DNA from: CAZLPZ01 sp964561535
GTDB lineage: Bacteria; Pseudomonadota; Alphaproteobacteria; Micavibrionales; Micavibrionaceae
Direction: 5' to 3'
DNA: 33,155 bases
Assembly (NCBI GenBank): GCA_964561535.1
Contig: CAZLPZ010000018.1
Coordinates: 1 to 33,155 of the forward strand
In this document: one piece after another, positions 7,870 through 16,351 of the stretch
How positions within the stretch are numbered: position 1 is the first letter of the stretch
How the letters are laid out: every line of letters starts with the position of its first letter
Notes under the pieces: generated by a model
The model's input: the letters and a program-made list of their open reading frames with translations, nothing else
What the model was told of the DNA's origin: nothing
The model's database searches: none
Translations under genes and position numbers: made by a program

Positions 7870-9144
7870 TTACCAATTTTCCTTTAACCACATTTTTAAC
7901 CGCTCGGTCAGAGACATTGCATTCGCCTCAGCTTCTATGAGACGTGGCATTTCATGTGTGCGCGTGGTGGCATATGAAAGTAATCCAGCGGTGGTTGCGA
8001 ATGCCGGACCAGATACGGCTTCTGCTAAACCCCCAACCCGAATAGGTCGCCCAATTCGAACCTGTTTGTTTAAAATTAATTGTGTAAGTTCACGTAAAGC
8101 CGGCAATTGACACGCCCCACCCGTCAAGACAACACGTCGCCCAATCAAAGGCCCCAGCCCCGAATCATTCATTTTTGCGCGTACAAGTTCCAGCGTTTCT
8201 TCCAACCGTGGCTGAATAATCCCAACCAGCAGCGACCTCGGGACATGATTTGGACTCGATTGATCATCTTCCTCTCCCAATGGAGGCACATCGATTAATT
8301 CATGATCATCACTCGCCGTTGCCATCGCACTGCCATACAATGTCTTAATGCGTTCAGCAGCCGTAAAAGACGTTGTAAGACCTCGTGCAATATCATTTGT
8401 CACATGACCGCCACCTACCGGAACCGCATCGGCATATTGGAGCGCGCCGCCCTGAAACACCGCAAACGATGTGACACCGCCGCCCATATCAATGACCGTT
8501 GCCCCCAAATCCATTTCATCATCCACCAAAGACGATAACCCCGCCGCATAGGCCGACAAACAAATTGAATGCACATCCAAATATGAGCGTTCAACACAAC
8601 TCGATAGGTTTTTTAACGCGCTCGCGGCTCCCGTCACCAAATGGGTATTCACCCGCAAATCCTGTCCATACATCCCCCGTGGATCACGAATACCTTCATG
8701 ACCATCAATGGCATAACGCGTCGGAATTGTGTGAATAAGTTCGGTATCCGGTTTCAACGCAAAATCTTGAGCCTTTTGTAAAGCCCGGCTTATATCGCTT
8801 CCCGTAATTTCATGGCCTGAAATTTGAATATCAACTTGAACCCGATGAGAAGATGAATGTACCCCTGGTAAATTTACAATGACATCCCGCAAGGGGAACC
8901 CATGAATGACATCCGCGGCCATATTTTCGGCAGCATGTACGGCCGCACGAATGGCACCTTCCGCCGCTTCAGCATCAATAATCGTCCCACATTTAATGCC
9001 CCGCGACGCCTGATGCCCAATGCCAATCATATTCACATGGCCATTTTCATCTGTGATTTGACCAATAAAGCAGGCAATCTTAGAACTGCCCAAATCGAGA
9101 GCCGCAAGCAACGCACCTTTTTGTTTTTGTTTTTGTTTTGCCAT
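7870..9144 (-). CDS. ftsA: Cell division protein FtsA
   Basis: FtsA is the actin-like protein that tethers FtsZ to the membrane and recruits later division proteins. Seen here are the phosphate-1 loop LDLGSSKIACFIG (about 14-26), the SHS2/1C region before and around 80-160, phosphate-2 VIDMGGGVTSF (about 205-215), and the adenosine motif VLTGGACQLP (about 340-349). The last 13 residues, LTERLKMWLKENW, form the expected amphipathic membrane-targeting helix. An in-frame TTG sits one codon before the ATG at 9144; ATG is preferred. A (CAAAAA)n run codes the KQKQKQK N-terminus. The gene stands alone: ftsQ and ftsZ, its usual neighbours, are not next to it. Confidence 0.95.
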   Translation of the reverse strand: MAKQKQKQKGALLAALDLGSSKIACFIGQITDENGHVNMIGIGHQASRGIKCGTIIDAEAAEGAIRAAVHAAENMAADVIHGFPLRDVIVNLPGVHSSSHRVQVDIQISGHEITGSDISRALQKAQDFALKPDTELIHTIPTRYAIDGHEGIRDPRGMYGQDLRVNTHLVTGAASALKNLSSCVERSYLDVHSICLSAYAAGLSSLVDDEMDLGATVIDMGGGVTSFAVFQGGALQYADAVPVGGGHVTNDIARGLTTSFTAAERIKTLYGSAMATASDDHELIDVPPLGEEDDQSSPNHVPRSLLVGIIQPRLEETLELVRAKMNDSGLGPLIGRRVVLTGGACQLPALRELTQLILNKQVRIGRPIRVGGLAEAVSGPAFATTAGLLSYATTRTHEMPRLIEAEANAMSLTERLKMWLKENW

Positions 9145-9308
9145 CAATTGTACAAGGAAAAGGAAAAGCGTCGAATCAGACCATTTGATTGATCTATCCT
9201 AATACGAACCCCTTCCTCCCGTCGAGAGGGCGGGTAAAAATATTCCAAAAGGCTTTTTATTATTAAAACCACAGCAAATGAATAGGAATATCTATTTTGA
9301 CCTATACC

Positions 9309-10679
9309 CTAGTAGGTATAATGGTCCCGGGGGTCCGTTCCGATAGGATAAGTAATCTCCAATGTCGGGAGAAGTTGCCCCCGTACCGCCAGTAAACGAT
9401 AAGCCGTGAATAATTCAATATATTCAGCATTAATCATATTACTGCGCGATACAAAATTTTCATTTTGAGCATCCAGAACATCCAGCAACGTTCGGCGGTC
9501 CAAATTAAATTGGTCCATATAAGCGGCCACCACTTTTTCATTCGCGTCCGATTGCAAAGAGAATTCTTGCGCCCGTTCACTGGCCGATACCATCTGGGCC
9601 CAAGTTTGGCGTACATCTTCTTCAACCGCGCGCGCGGCATTCGCACGATTTTCTTTAGTTTCAGCATAGCGATAGACACCTTCACGAACGCGCGCGCTAT
9701 CGGCACCTCCTCGATAAAGATTCCAGTTCATTAAAACCAGTCCACGCGCACGATCAGAATTGGCCTCTGTTCCACTTGCGTCGTTCGCACGCGATACATT
9801 TGCCTGAAAATCAACTTGAGGGTAAAAAGTCGACTCACTTTGTTTCCATTCCGCCTGGGCCGTATCGATATCTGCCGTTTTACTCGCAATCGTTGGACTA
9901 CGATCCAGAGCAGCTTTCACCTCTTCGTCAACAGTTTCGAGCAACGCTGCACTCGGCTTATCCGGTCGGACCAACGTTTTAGGCATGGCACCGGCCAATT
10001 TGATATAACTCGCTTCAGAAACCCGTAATGATTCACGAACACTTGATTCATTCGCCCGTGCCGCGGCCAAACGCGCGCGCGATTGCTCGACATCCGCCTC
10101 TGTTGTGCGACCAGCGGTTGCCGACTCCATCATTTGTTTTTCAATATCCAAATGACGTGCCACATTGGCCCGTGCAATTTCCAGAAGTTCACGTTGACGC
10201 AGCACATTCAAATAAGATTCAACAATATCCAATCCTACAAATTCGGATGTTTCCCACACACGATAGGCCGCTGATGCCGTTCGTGCATTTTGGCGATCGA
10301 CTTCATATTTAGTTTTAAATCCATCAAAAAGCATCTGGGTCAAGGTCAACCCCGCCTGAGCCCGCCACAAAGAATTTGTTACAGAAGGCGCCCCATTTTC
10401 ATCACTCCGATTCCAATCCCACCCTGCATCACTTGCAAAATCAATTGAAGGGTAATATCCGCCTTGGGCCTGCCGCAATTCTTCATCTGTTGCGCGACGG
10501 TTATTATGAATGGCGCCATATTCTGGATTTGTTTTTATACCCGCGGCCACTGCATCGCGTAATGTCATCATCGGCGGAGATGATTCTGCTGTTTCAGCAA
10601 AGGCCCCCGTTATACCGCAAAGAACCATAATCCCGAGGAGGATAAAAAATTGGCCGTGCATTTTATAGGAACGCGTCAT
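9309..10679 (-). CDS. tolC: TolC-family outer-membrane efflux/secretion channel
   Basis: The 456-residue protein has a signal peptide (hydrophobic core near 10-24, probable cleavage after AFA) and two homologous outer-membrane efflux repeats of long helices with the recurring LTLTQMLFDGF and LVLMNWNLYRGG strand signatures. It should trimerise into a tunnel that completes type I secretion or drug efflux across the outer membrane. The ATG at 10679 is chosen because AGGT lies six bases upstream; an ATG four codons earlier has no such site. It follows the giant adhesin gene on the same strand after 126 bases, so it is the likely outer-membrane exit for that protein. No ABC transporter or HlyD-type adaptor is in the window. 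Confidence 0.9.
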   Translation of the reverse strand: MTRSYKMHGQFFILLGIMVLCGITGAFAETAESSPPMMTLRDAVAAGIKTNPEYGAIHNNRRATDEELRQAQGGYYPSIDFASDAGWDWNRSDENGAPSVTNSLWRAQAGLTLTQMLFDGFKTKYEVDRQNARTASAAYRVWETSEFVGLDIVESYLNVLRQRELLEIARANVARHLDIEKQMMESATAGRTTEADVEQSRARLAAARANESSVRESLRVSEASYIKLAGAMPKTLVRPDKPSAALLETVDEEVKAALDRSPTIASKTADIDTAQAEWKQSESTFYPQVDFQANVSRANDASGTEANSDRARGLVLMNWNLYRGGADSARVREGVYRYAETKENRANAARAVEEDVRQTWAQMVSASERAQEFSLQSDANEKVVAAYMDQFNLDRRTLLDVLDAQNENFVSRSNMINAEYIELFTAYRLLAVRGQLLPTLEITYPIGTDPRDHYTY

Positions 10680-10744
10680 TATCAACCTCATTTCAAGTCG
10701 CGCCGGATCGAATCAATTCGGCTCTGACCTTATTTTCCTCTAAA

Positions 10745-10789
10745 CTTATTCACAAAACAATAAAAACTTGTTAATAAGTCTGTGGATAG
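10745..10789. other. Imperfect inverted repeat with two DnaA-box-like sites
   Basis: Between the adhesin and tolC, TTATTCACA at 10746-10754 matches the DnaA-box consensus TTATNCACA. TGTGGATAG at 10781-10789 is the inverse of CTATCCACA, one base off. They face each other around an AT-rich core, and CTTATT/AATAAG (10745-10750 and 10773-10778) add an inverted repeat. Two sites alone do not define an origin; chance is quite possible in AT-rich DNA. Confidence 0.3.
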
Positions 10790-10805
10790 GTTTTAAGATT
10801 TCTTC

Positions 10806-13800
10806 TTACGCCGCTGTTTGTTGAGCTAAATCATCAGAAAGTGGTGATAAATAATTCGTCGTTTCCATATAAGTATCATTCGCAACTTCAATCGATGTAA
10901 AAACCGATGAATCTGTTGTTGATATTACATAATCGTTAATCGCTGATTGAATTGAATCCGTCGCATCGAACAACACAGCAGATGTCGATACCGTCATCAA
11001 AGATTCTTCAGTCGTATTTGTGGCACGAAGAAATGCCGAAGCAGCATCTCCATCACGATCCATTGACCTATATTGAAAAACATCTGTCCCGCCAACGCCA
11101 GCATGATTATATGAAGTATTATACAGATTCCAATCGGTTTCTGAATGCGTTGAAAATATCTCGACGGATGAAATATTTCGTCCTCCAAATTGGGCTGATG
11201 TCAACGTATAATCCGTTAACCCATATCCAGATGACCATCCATTCGTCAAAATATAATTTACCGGATTTGCGAGACCCTCTAAATACACCCGGGCATTTAA
11301 AGATTGTTCTGTCCTACCTTCCACAAAATCAGACATACTATTAAATGCCGAAATCGTAATTGTTATTTCGTTTTGAGGTGTATCAAACGCCAAACGCAAC
11401 CCTTCGGATGTGCCGTTAATAAAATTACTCCCTGACCCCGCAATCCCCACACCCTGTTCTCCATACCATGAACCATCTTGCGTAATATTCCCGGTAATCC
11501 AGGTTAAATCTCCCTGGGTTATACCGGTATTAGGATCAATCGCGGTTACCGTGATCCCATTCCGACTAAAATCACTGTCATTTACAGCCACAACATCTGT
11601 TGCGACCGGGTTAACACAAATTGTTTCAGTTGTGACGTCATCGGGGCGATATGTATACGCTCCATTTTGGTTCATCGTTAGAACGCCATGATCCCCCTGT
11701 ACTTCCGTCGTTACCCCTGTGGATACCACATAAGTCTGGCCGTTAAATATCACATGGGTCACGACGGGATCTTCCGTCGAAGAATCATTTGCAAGAACAT
11801 TCCCTGTCCCGACAGCATTAAACGACGCCGATACAGTATCATCCCGTGCAATCGGGGCATCATCAATGACTTGAATCGTAATGACTCCTGTGTCCTGATC
11901 GCCATTTGCATCCGTAATCATCGCTCCGAAATTTAATGTAATAACATCATTGGGGTCTGTCGCATTCGCATGGTCTAAATTATCATATAACGTAAAGGCA
12001 TAAGTACCATCATTGTTCAAGACAAGAGTAAATATTGTAAGTGCTACAGTATTACCCAACGGCAGCGCAGTACCTGTCCATGTATTTCCGGATAAAGAAA
12101 CTTGAACCGGGGTACCCTTAAACGAAAGATGACCATTAAGCGTTGATCCCGATGCCACAAAACTATTCGCCTGGGCCGAAATGATTCCTGGGCCATCTGC
12201 TCCATAATTAAAAACTAAAGCACCACTTGCTGTCAAAGGTCCTAGATTGGTTTCATCAACCTGTTCATTCCCATCTCCAATTGAGGGCACGCCATCCGAT
12301 GTTCCAAATAAAAGTTCGGCCGAAGAGGTGTCTCCATCAAAATCACGGATCGTGTACGTAAAATTATCGCGCCCATTTGCATCATTTTTCGCCGTATACG
12401 TATAGGCACCATCCGCCCCAATACTCAATGTCCCATAAATACCCTCAATGACCGTTATACCCACCGCATTTAATGTATGTGTTGTCGCATTTAAGGTGAC
12501 CGATGTTACGGCCGTTACATCGTCCGCCCCCCGTATATCATTATTAAATACATTTCCCGACGTACTCTCGCCACCGATGATATCGGCCCCTGTATCACCA
12601 CGCGCAAACGGTGCATCATCCGCAAGCGTTATGCGCAGTACGCCTGTATCGGTGTCACCGTCCGCATCCGTAATCTTAATTCCAAAATCAAGCGTTATGA
12701 CATCGTTTGGATTTGACCCATCTGCATGATCCAATACCTGATATTGTTCAAATCGATATGTCGCATTCGCCGTGTTTACACTCATTTTAAATATAATGAC
12801 ATTTCCGGCACGACCCACAAAATCATTACCTTCGGCGGTCACAACAATTGCCACGCCGCCACTGGATAACGCGCCATTCAGTTTGGACCCCGATGATGTA
12901 AATTGATCAAGCGTTACCGCACCGGCACCGTCTGATCCATAATTAAAGGCGTAATCTCCTGTAAACCACAATGTCTCTTGATTCAAAATTGTTTCATCGC
13001 CTTGACACAAGCTGTCGCCAATGGTGGGTGTCCCATCAATCGTTACAAATTGAACCGACAGCGGAACGGTATTTGACCTTGTATTATTCGTGAAATCAAA
13101 TTCAGTGTCTGATAAATTTATTTCCGTTACAACCGTGGTCACATTAAAATTCACCGTATTATTATACCCCACAGGGGCAATAACCTGAAGTCCCACAAGG
13201 TCAGCGATATTTAATAGATATTGACCGTCCGGTTGTAACACGCCCTTATTTAAGGTTACCCCTGTTGGCAATGGACCTACATAAATAGCCGTAATTTGTT
13301 CAGACCCATCAAGGTCGGTCGGGGCGGTTGCAATCGAGAGTCCTGCAACCATACCCGTCACACTGGTGATCGATGCACTTAAATCCGGAATATCTGCAAC
13401 AGCATCCGTAATCACCCGAATATCTTCTGTTGCGCTACTGGATAGGCCCGTGACCGAACTGGTGGCAACGGAGAGAACATCAAGACGTGGAATATCCCCG
13501 TCAGAATTAAAAGGAGGGTGGATAACGGGGCCCCCGGTAAATGTTGCGCCCGAGGGAACATTCATGGTCCAGACACGCGTCACAGAATCAAAGGTCCCAA
13601 GACCTGCATCCACAACCCATCCCAAGGGGAAACCCGAAATTGTTAAGACGGTTTCTGTCCCTACAGGAGCTGTTGTTGTTGCTGATAAGCCAACACTACC
13701 ATCTTCATACACTTGCACATCTTGAGTAACCAACGTGGGGGCCGGTGGCGGTGTAACCGGAGGAATAACGGGTACTCCAGTCGGCAAATCCCCCGGCAAT

Positions 13801-14744
13801 ACGATTTGTTCTGGAAGACGAGGTGTGCCGTATATCAACGACGTCGGACCCAAAGGACCTAGCGTATTTAAACCATTTAATGCCGCATCATCAATACCAC
13901 TTGAAAATCCAGCACTACCGCGATTACCTGATTGTCCCGGTGTACCGTCCCCTGCCGCTGGTTCGATTGCAGCTAATTTCTGAGACGCATTTTGATGTGG
14001 TACATGAGCCGAATGATGCGGACGCGAAACTGCCGCATGACGTTCCCCTGCCGCAGGCTCAATCGCGGCTAATTTTTCCATAGGGCTTTCAGACGGTGTA
14101 CACGCCGTCACGATCAATTTGCTTGCATCAATCACCGTACCATCTGTTAATGACATATGCGCCGGCAGGTCCCCCTGCATCACCGGCACAAAATCACGCA
14201 AGATAACCAATCCACCGTTTTTAAATGACAGCATGACATTGGTACCATCTTCTGTCTTGGCGGCACGCGCCCAATCAAAATCAAACCGATACTTTTCACC
14301 CGGGACAATAACGACTTCGCGCGTGATTCCTGGCGCTGGCATTGTCACAATATTTAAATCATCCGGCGCCGCCGTTGGGTCCAATGTTTTTAACAATAAA
14401 TCCGGAGCAATATTGACAATTTTGGTTGTCATTTGACCTGTTGCGCTTGTTTCATCCCGCATAAATTGCAATACCGTGTCCCGACCACATGTTTCAGCTG
14501 ACCGCGCAAGATCTTTAAAATTCTGAACAATAATCGTCGATCCATTTGACAAATTCATCCGAAGCGCGCCCGTGCCCTGGTCCATCGCGACGTCTTGAAC
14601 ATCATTCATCCGAAACAAAAATTGCGTATAAGCCCCAGGGGTCAAATTATAGGACGCCGTTGTCGCGGGTGCCGGAAGGGGAACCGCACTATCTGATTTT
14701 CCACCCAAAAGACCCGTAAATGAAATATGTTCTGTTTTTGACAT
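10806..14744 (-). CDS. Large repetitive type I-secreted adhesin (T1SS-143 repeats)
   Basis: This 1,312-residue protein looks like a secreted surface adhesin. Residues 1-220 form an N-terminal region without signal peptide. KLAAIEPAAG occurs twice at about 221 and 253 in a low-complexity stretch, and a Pro-rich linker lies near 318-340. Two T1SS-143-type repeats of about 143 residues each lie near 569-711 and 815-961, both starting DG-PxIGD and ending DADGD-TG...DDAPxAR. Each is followed by a VCBS/cadherin-like segment (NxLANDS, GAYTY). The C-terminus is short, polar and Ala/Ser/Thr-rich, as in type I substrates, but shows no RTX nonapeptides. The ATG at 14744 has AGGAG nine bases upstream; an upstream in-frame start adds nine residues without support. 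It is followed by a tolC gene on the same strand. Confidence 0.88.
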   Translation of the reverse strand: MSKTEHISFTGLLGGKSDSAVPLPAPATTASYNLTPGAYTQFLFRMNDVQDVAMDQGTGALRMNLSNGSTIIVQNFKDLARSAETCGRDTVLQFMRDETSATGQMTTKIVNIAPDLLLKTLDPTAAPDDLNIVTMPAPGITREVVIVPGEKYRFDFDWARAAKTEDGTNVMLSFKNGGLVILRDFVPVMQGDLPAHMSLTDGTVIDASKLIVTACTPSESPMEKLAAIEPAAGERHAAVSRPHHSAHVPHQNASQKLAAIEPAAGDGTPGQSGNRGSAGFSSGIDDAALNGLNTLGPLGPTSLIYGTPRLPEQIVLPGDLPTGVPVIPPVTPPPAPTLVTQDVQVYEDGSVGLSATTTAPVGTETVLTISGFPLGWVVDAGLGTFDSVTRVWTMNVPSGATFTGGPVIHPPFNSDGDIPRLDVLSVATSSVTGLSSSATEDIRVITDAVADIPDLSASITSVTGMVAGLSIATAPTDLDGSEQITAIYVGPLPTGVTLNKGVLQPDGQYLLNIADLVGLQVIAPVGYNNTVNFNVTTVVTEINLSDTEFDFTNNTRSNTVPLSVQFVTIDGTPTIGDSLCQGDETILNQETLWFTGDYAFNYGSDGAGAVTLDQFTSSGSKLNGALSSGGVAIVVTAEGNDFVGRAGNVIIFKMSVNTANATYRFEQYQVLDHADGSNPNDVITLDFGIKITDADGDTDTGVLRITLADDAPFARGDTGADIIGGESTSGNVFNNDIRGADDVTAVTSVTLNATTHTLNAVGITVIEGIYGTLSIGADGAYTYTAKNDANGRDNFTYTIRDFDGDTSSAELLFGTSDGVPSIGDGNEQVDETNLGPLTASGALVFNYGADGPGIISAQANSFVASGSTLNGHLSFKGTPVQVSLSGNTWTGTALPLGNTVALTIFTLVLNNDGTYAFTLYDNLDHANATDPNDVITLNFGAMITDANGDQDTGVITIQVIDDAPIARDDTVSASFNAVGTGNVLANDSSTEDPVVTHVIFNGQTYVVSTGVTTEVQGDHGVLTMNQNGAYTYRPDDVTTETICVNPVATDVVAVNDSDFSRNGITVTAIDPNTGITQGDLTWITGNITQDGSWYGEQGVGIAGSGSNFINGTSEGLRLAFDTPQNEITITISAFNSMSDFVEGRTEQSLNARVYLEGLANPVNYILTNGWSSGYGLTDYTLTSAQFGGRNISSVEIFSTHSETDWNLYNTSYNHAGVGGTDVFQYRSMDRDGDAASAFLRATNTTEESLMTVSTSAVLFDATDSIQSAINDYVISTTDSSVFTSIEVANDTYMETTNYLSPLSDDLAQQTAA

Positions 14745-14836
14745 AAAATTACACTCCTGTGACGCACCCAAATTTTTGTAAGTGCATTGTTTTACCAGAA
14801 GATGGCCTAAAATTCACGCTTTTTTAATGAATTATG

Positions 14837-14865
14837 TTTATATGCCTATGAATAGGTATATTCAG
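14837..14865 (-). promoter_or_regulatory. Probable adhesin promoter with palindromic operator in the spacer
   Basis: On the minus strand CTGAAT (14865-14860), a 17-base spacer and TATAAA (14842-14837) form a sigma-70-like promoter about 90 bases before the adhesin start. The spacer holds the palindrome CCTATTCATAGG (14845-14856). A related palindrome, CCTATAATAGG, sits in the spacer of the orphan promoter at 23265-23294. A repressor bound there would block RNA polymerase; the regulator is unknown. Confidence 0.5.
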
Positions 14866-14903
14866 GCTGTATTTCATTGCTTTTATATGTCTAAAAATAA
14901 AAA

Positions 14904-15095
14904 TTAGGATTTTTTAACCTTAGACTTTATAAAAACCCGATCACAATACAAGCACTCAACCGTCTCTTTATCTTCAAAAACATAATAAACGGTTGGATGC
15001 CCCAGGGATCCCCCGCCGCCATCACACATGACTTGGGTGGTCGTTGCGGCCACAGAAATAATTTCCGGCGCAATATTTGCGATATTAGATACCAT
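14904..15095 (-). CDS. Small zinc-finger protein (NDUFS6-like, zf-CHCC)
   Basis: The 63-residue protein carries CDGGGGSLGHPTVYY followed by VECLYCDRVF: Cys, His and the CxxC pair make the CHCC zinc site shared with the NDUFS6 accessory subunit of complex I. In alphaproteobacteria this small protein is common and is thought to relate to complex I, though the link here is only by family. The ATG at 15095 matches where homologues begin; the longer frame starts with a TTG at 15167 and adds 24 basic residues unlike the family. It lies upstream of the adhesin on the same strand, but the adhesin has its own promoter-like sequence between them. Confidence 0.82.
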   Translation of the reverse strand: MVSNIANIAPEIISVAATTTQVMCDGGGGSLGHPTVYYVFEDKETVECLYCDRVFIKSKVKKS

Positions 15096-15229
15096 AATAT
15101 AAATCCAGGCCCTAAGAGTTTTTTTACTTCGCCTTGCTAAATTAAGATGTAAGTGATGTTCACGCAAGCATCATTTCATATCTTTCTGCCTCCTTATTAT
15201 TATATTTTTTCTTTTTTGGATTTCTCCAG

Positions 15230-16351
15230 ATGCCTTCTTTAATGGACCGTCCCCCTTTTTACCCCCATCCGGACCTTATGAACGATCCGGCTTATGTCAT
15301 TGTGACCATTCATACCGCCCGCGCCATTCAAAGTTATCGCAAATCTTTACTCGCTTATGAATGGATCGCGCCGGATGGTACCTTGAAATCCATGGATGAT
15401 TTGGGCCCGAGCCAATCCGCAGCCCGCCATCGCATTGAGAGTCAGTTTAAATCGGGTCAAGCCTTACTCCATCCGATAATCGGATGGGGCCTATTTGATT
15501 GTCTGGAAATCGGCGCGGGACGTGATGTATTCTTGACCCTTGCCGCACTTGGAATTCAACATATTCCTGTTCATGCCCCTGTTCAAATGATCGATTCTTT
15601 GCGTCCCTTTATTGTCGAGGATTCAAATAAACGACATTCTGAACGCGGGAATATCCTTTTATATATTTTACTTGCTGTTGTCCTTTTAGCCGCCCTGACC
15701 TATGCCGTTGCAGGGACGAGCCGATCGGGAGGGATAACCCATTTAAGCGATTCAAAAGCCAGTACCCTCTCGACCGAAATCCTCACCTATGCCAATCATT
15801 TAAAAACGGCGATATCCAAATTAAGCTTGCGCGGATGTACCGAAACACAAATCAATTTTGAAAACACGGTTGTCGCCGGATATGTGAACGCGACCGCGCC
15901 GGTTGATGATTCATGCGATGTCTTTGCAGCGTCCGCTGGGGCCGTGACTTGGGTCACCCCGCCCGACGACATGAACGACGGCACGCCATGGTTTTATACA
16001 GGCGCTGCAGTCGCCCATAACAGTAATGGATATGCTTCATCAAACAGTGCCGCGGATGCAGATTTAGTCATGATGATTTCTGGATTGCCCCAGAACCTCT
16101 GTACCAAAATCAATAAACAACTCGGGATCACAGGCACGCCTATCAATGACAGTACCTATGGCGACACAACAAAATTTCAAGGATCCTATAGTTACGCCGA
16201 AGATATTAATGGCCTGCCCGAAGCCTCGCAACCGAGCCCATGTTCGGCCCCCTCAACCGCCCAGAATTTTTGTGGCCGTGATGCCGGATGTTTCCGCGAA
16301 GAAGGCGGCACACAACGCTATGTCTTTTTTCAGGTATTGTTGCGGCGATAA
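15230..16351 (+). CDS. Chimeric protein: unknown N-terminal domain plus pseudopilin-like membrane segment
   Basis: Residues 1-130 form a soluble domain I do not recognise (RAIQSYRKSLLAYEWI, then LHPIIGWGLFDCLEIGAGRD). At residues 138-162 the sequence ERGNILLYILLAVVLLAALTYAVAG is the hydrophobic start typical of type IV pilin/pseudopilin-like proteins of Micavibrio-type alphaproteobacteria, which normally sits at the very N-terminus. Residues 163-373 resemble an extracytoplasmic pseudopilin body with several cysteines. An internal ATG near residue 120 lacks a ribosome-binding site. Either the domain arrangement is genuine or a gene fusion has occurred. The Shine-Dalgarno signal at 15230 is weak. 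Its stop abuts the cysS stop with no gap. Confidence 0.75.
   Translation: MPSLMDRPPFYPHPDLMNDPAYVIVTIHTARAIQSYRKSLLAYEWIAPDGTLKSMDDLGPSQSAARHRIESQFKSGQALLHPIIGWGLFDCLEIGAGRDVFLTLAALGIQHIPVHAPVQMIDSLRPFIVEDSNKRHSERGNILLYILLAVVLLAALTYAVAGTSRSGGITHLSDSKASTLSTEILTYANHLKTAISKLSLRGCTETQINFENTVVAGYVNATAPVDDSCDVFAASAGAVTWVTPPDDMNDGTPWFYTGAAVAHNSNGYASSNSAADADLVMMISGLPQNLCTKINKQLGITGTPINDSTYGDTTKFQGSYSYAEDINGLPEASQPSPCSAPSTAQNFCGRDAGCFREEGGTQRYVFFQVLLRR

Noticed and set aside
10741..10800. Chromosomal replication origin
   Set aside because: Two DnaA-like boxes without further boxes, unwinding repeats or supporting skew data are not enough.
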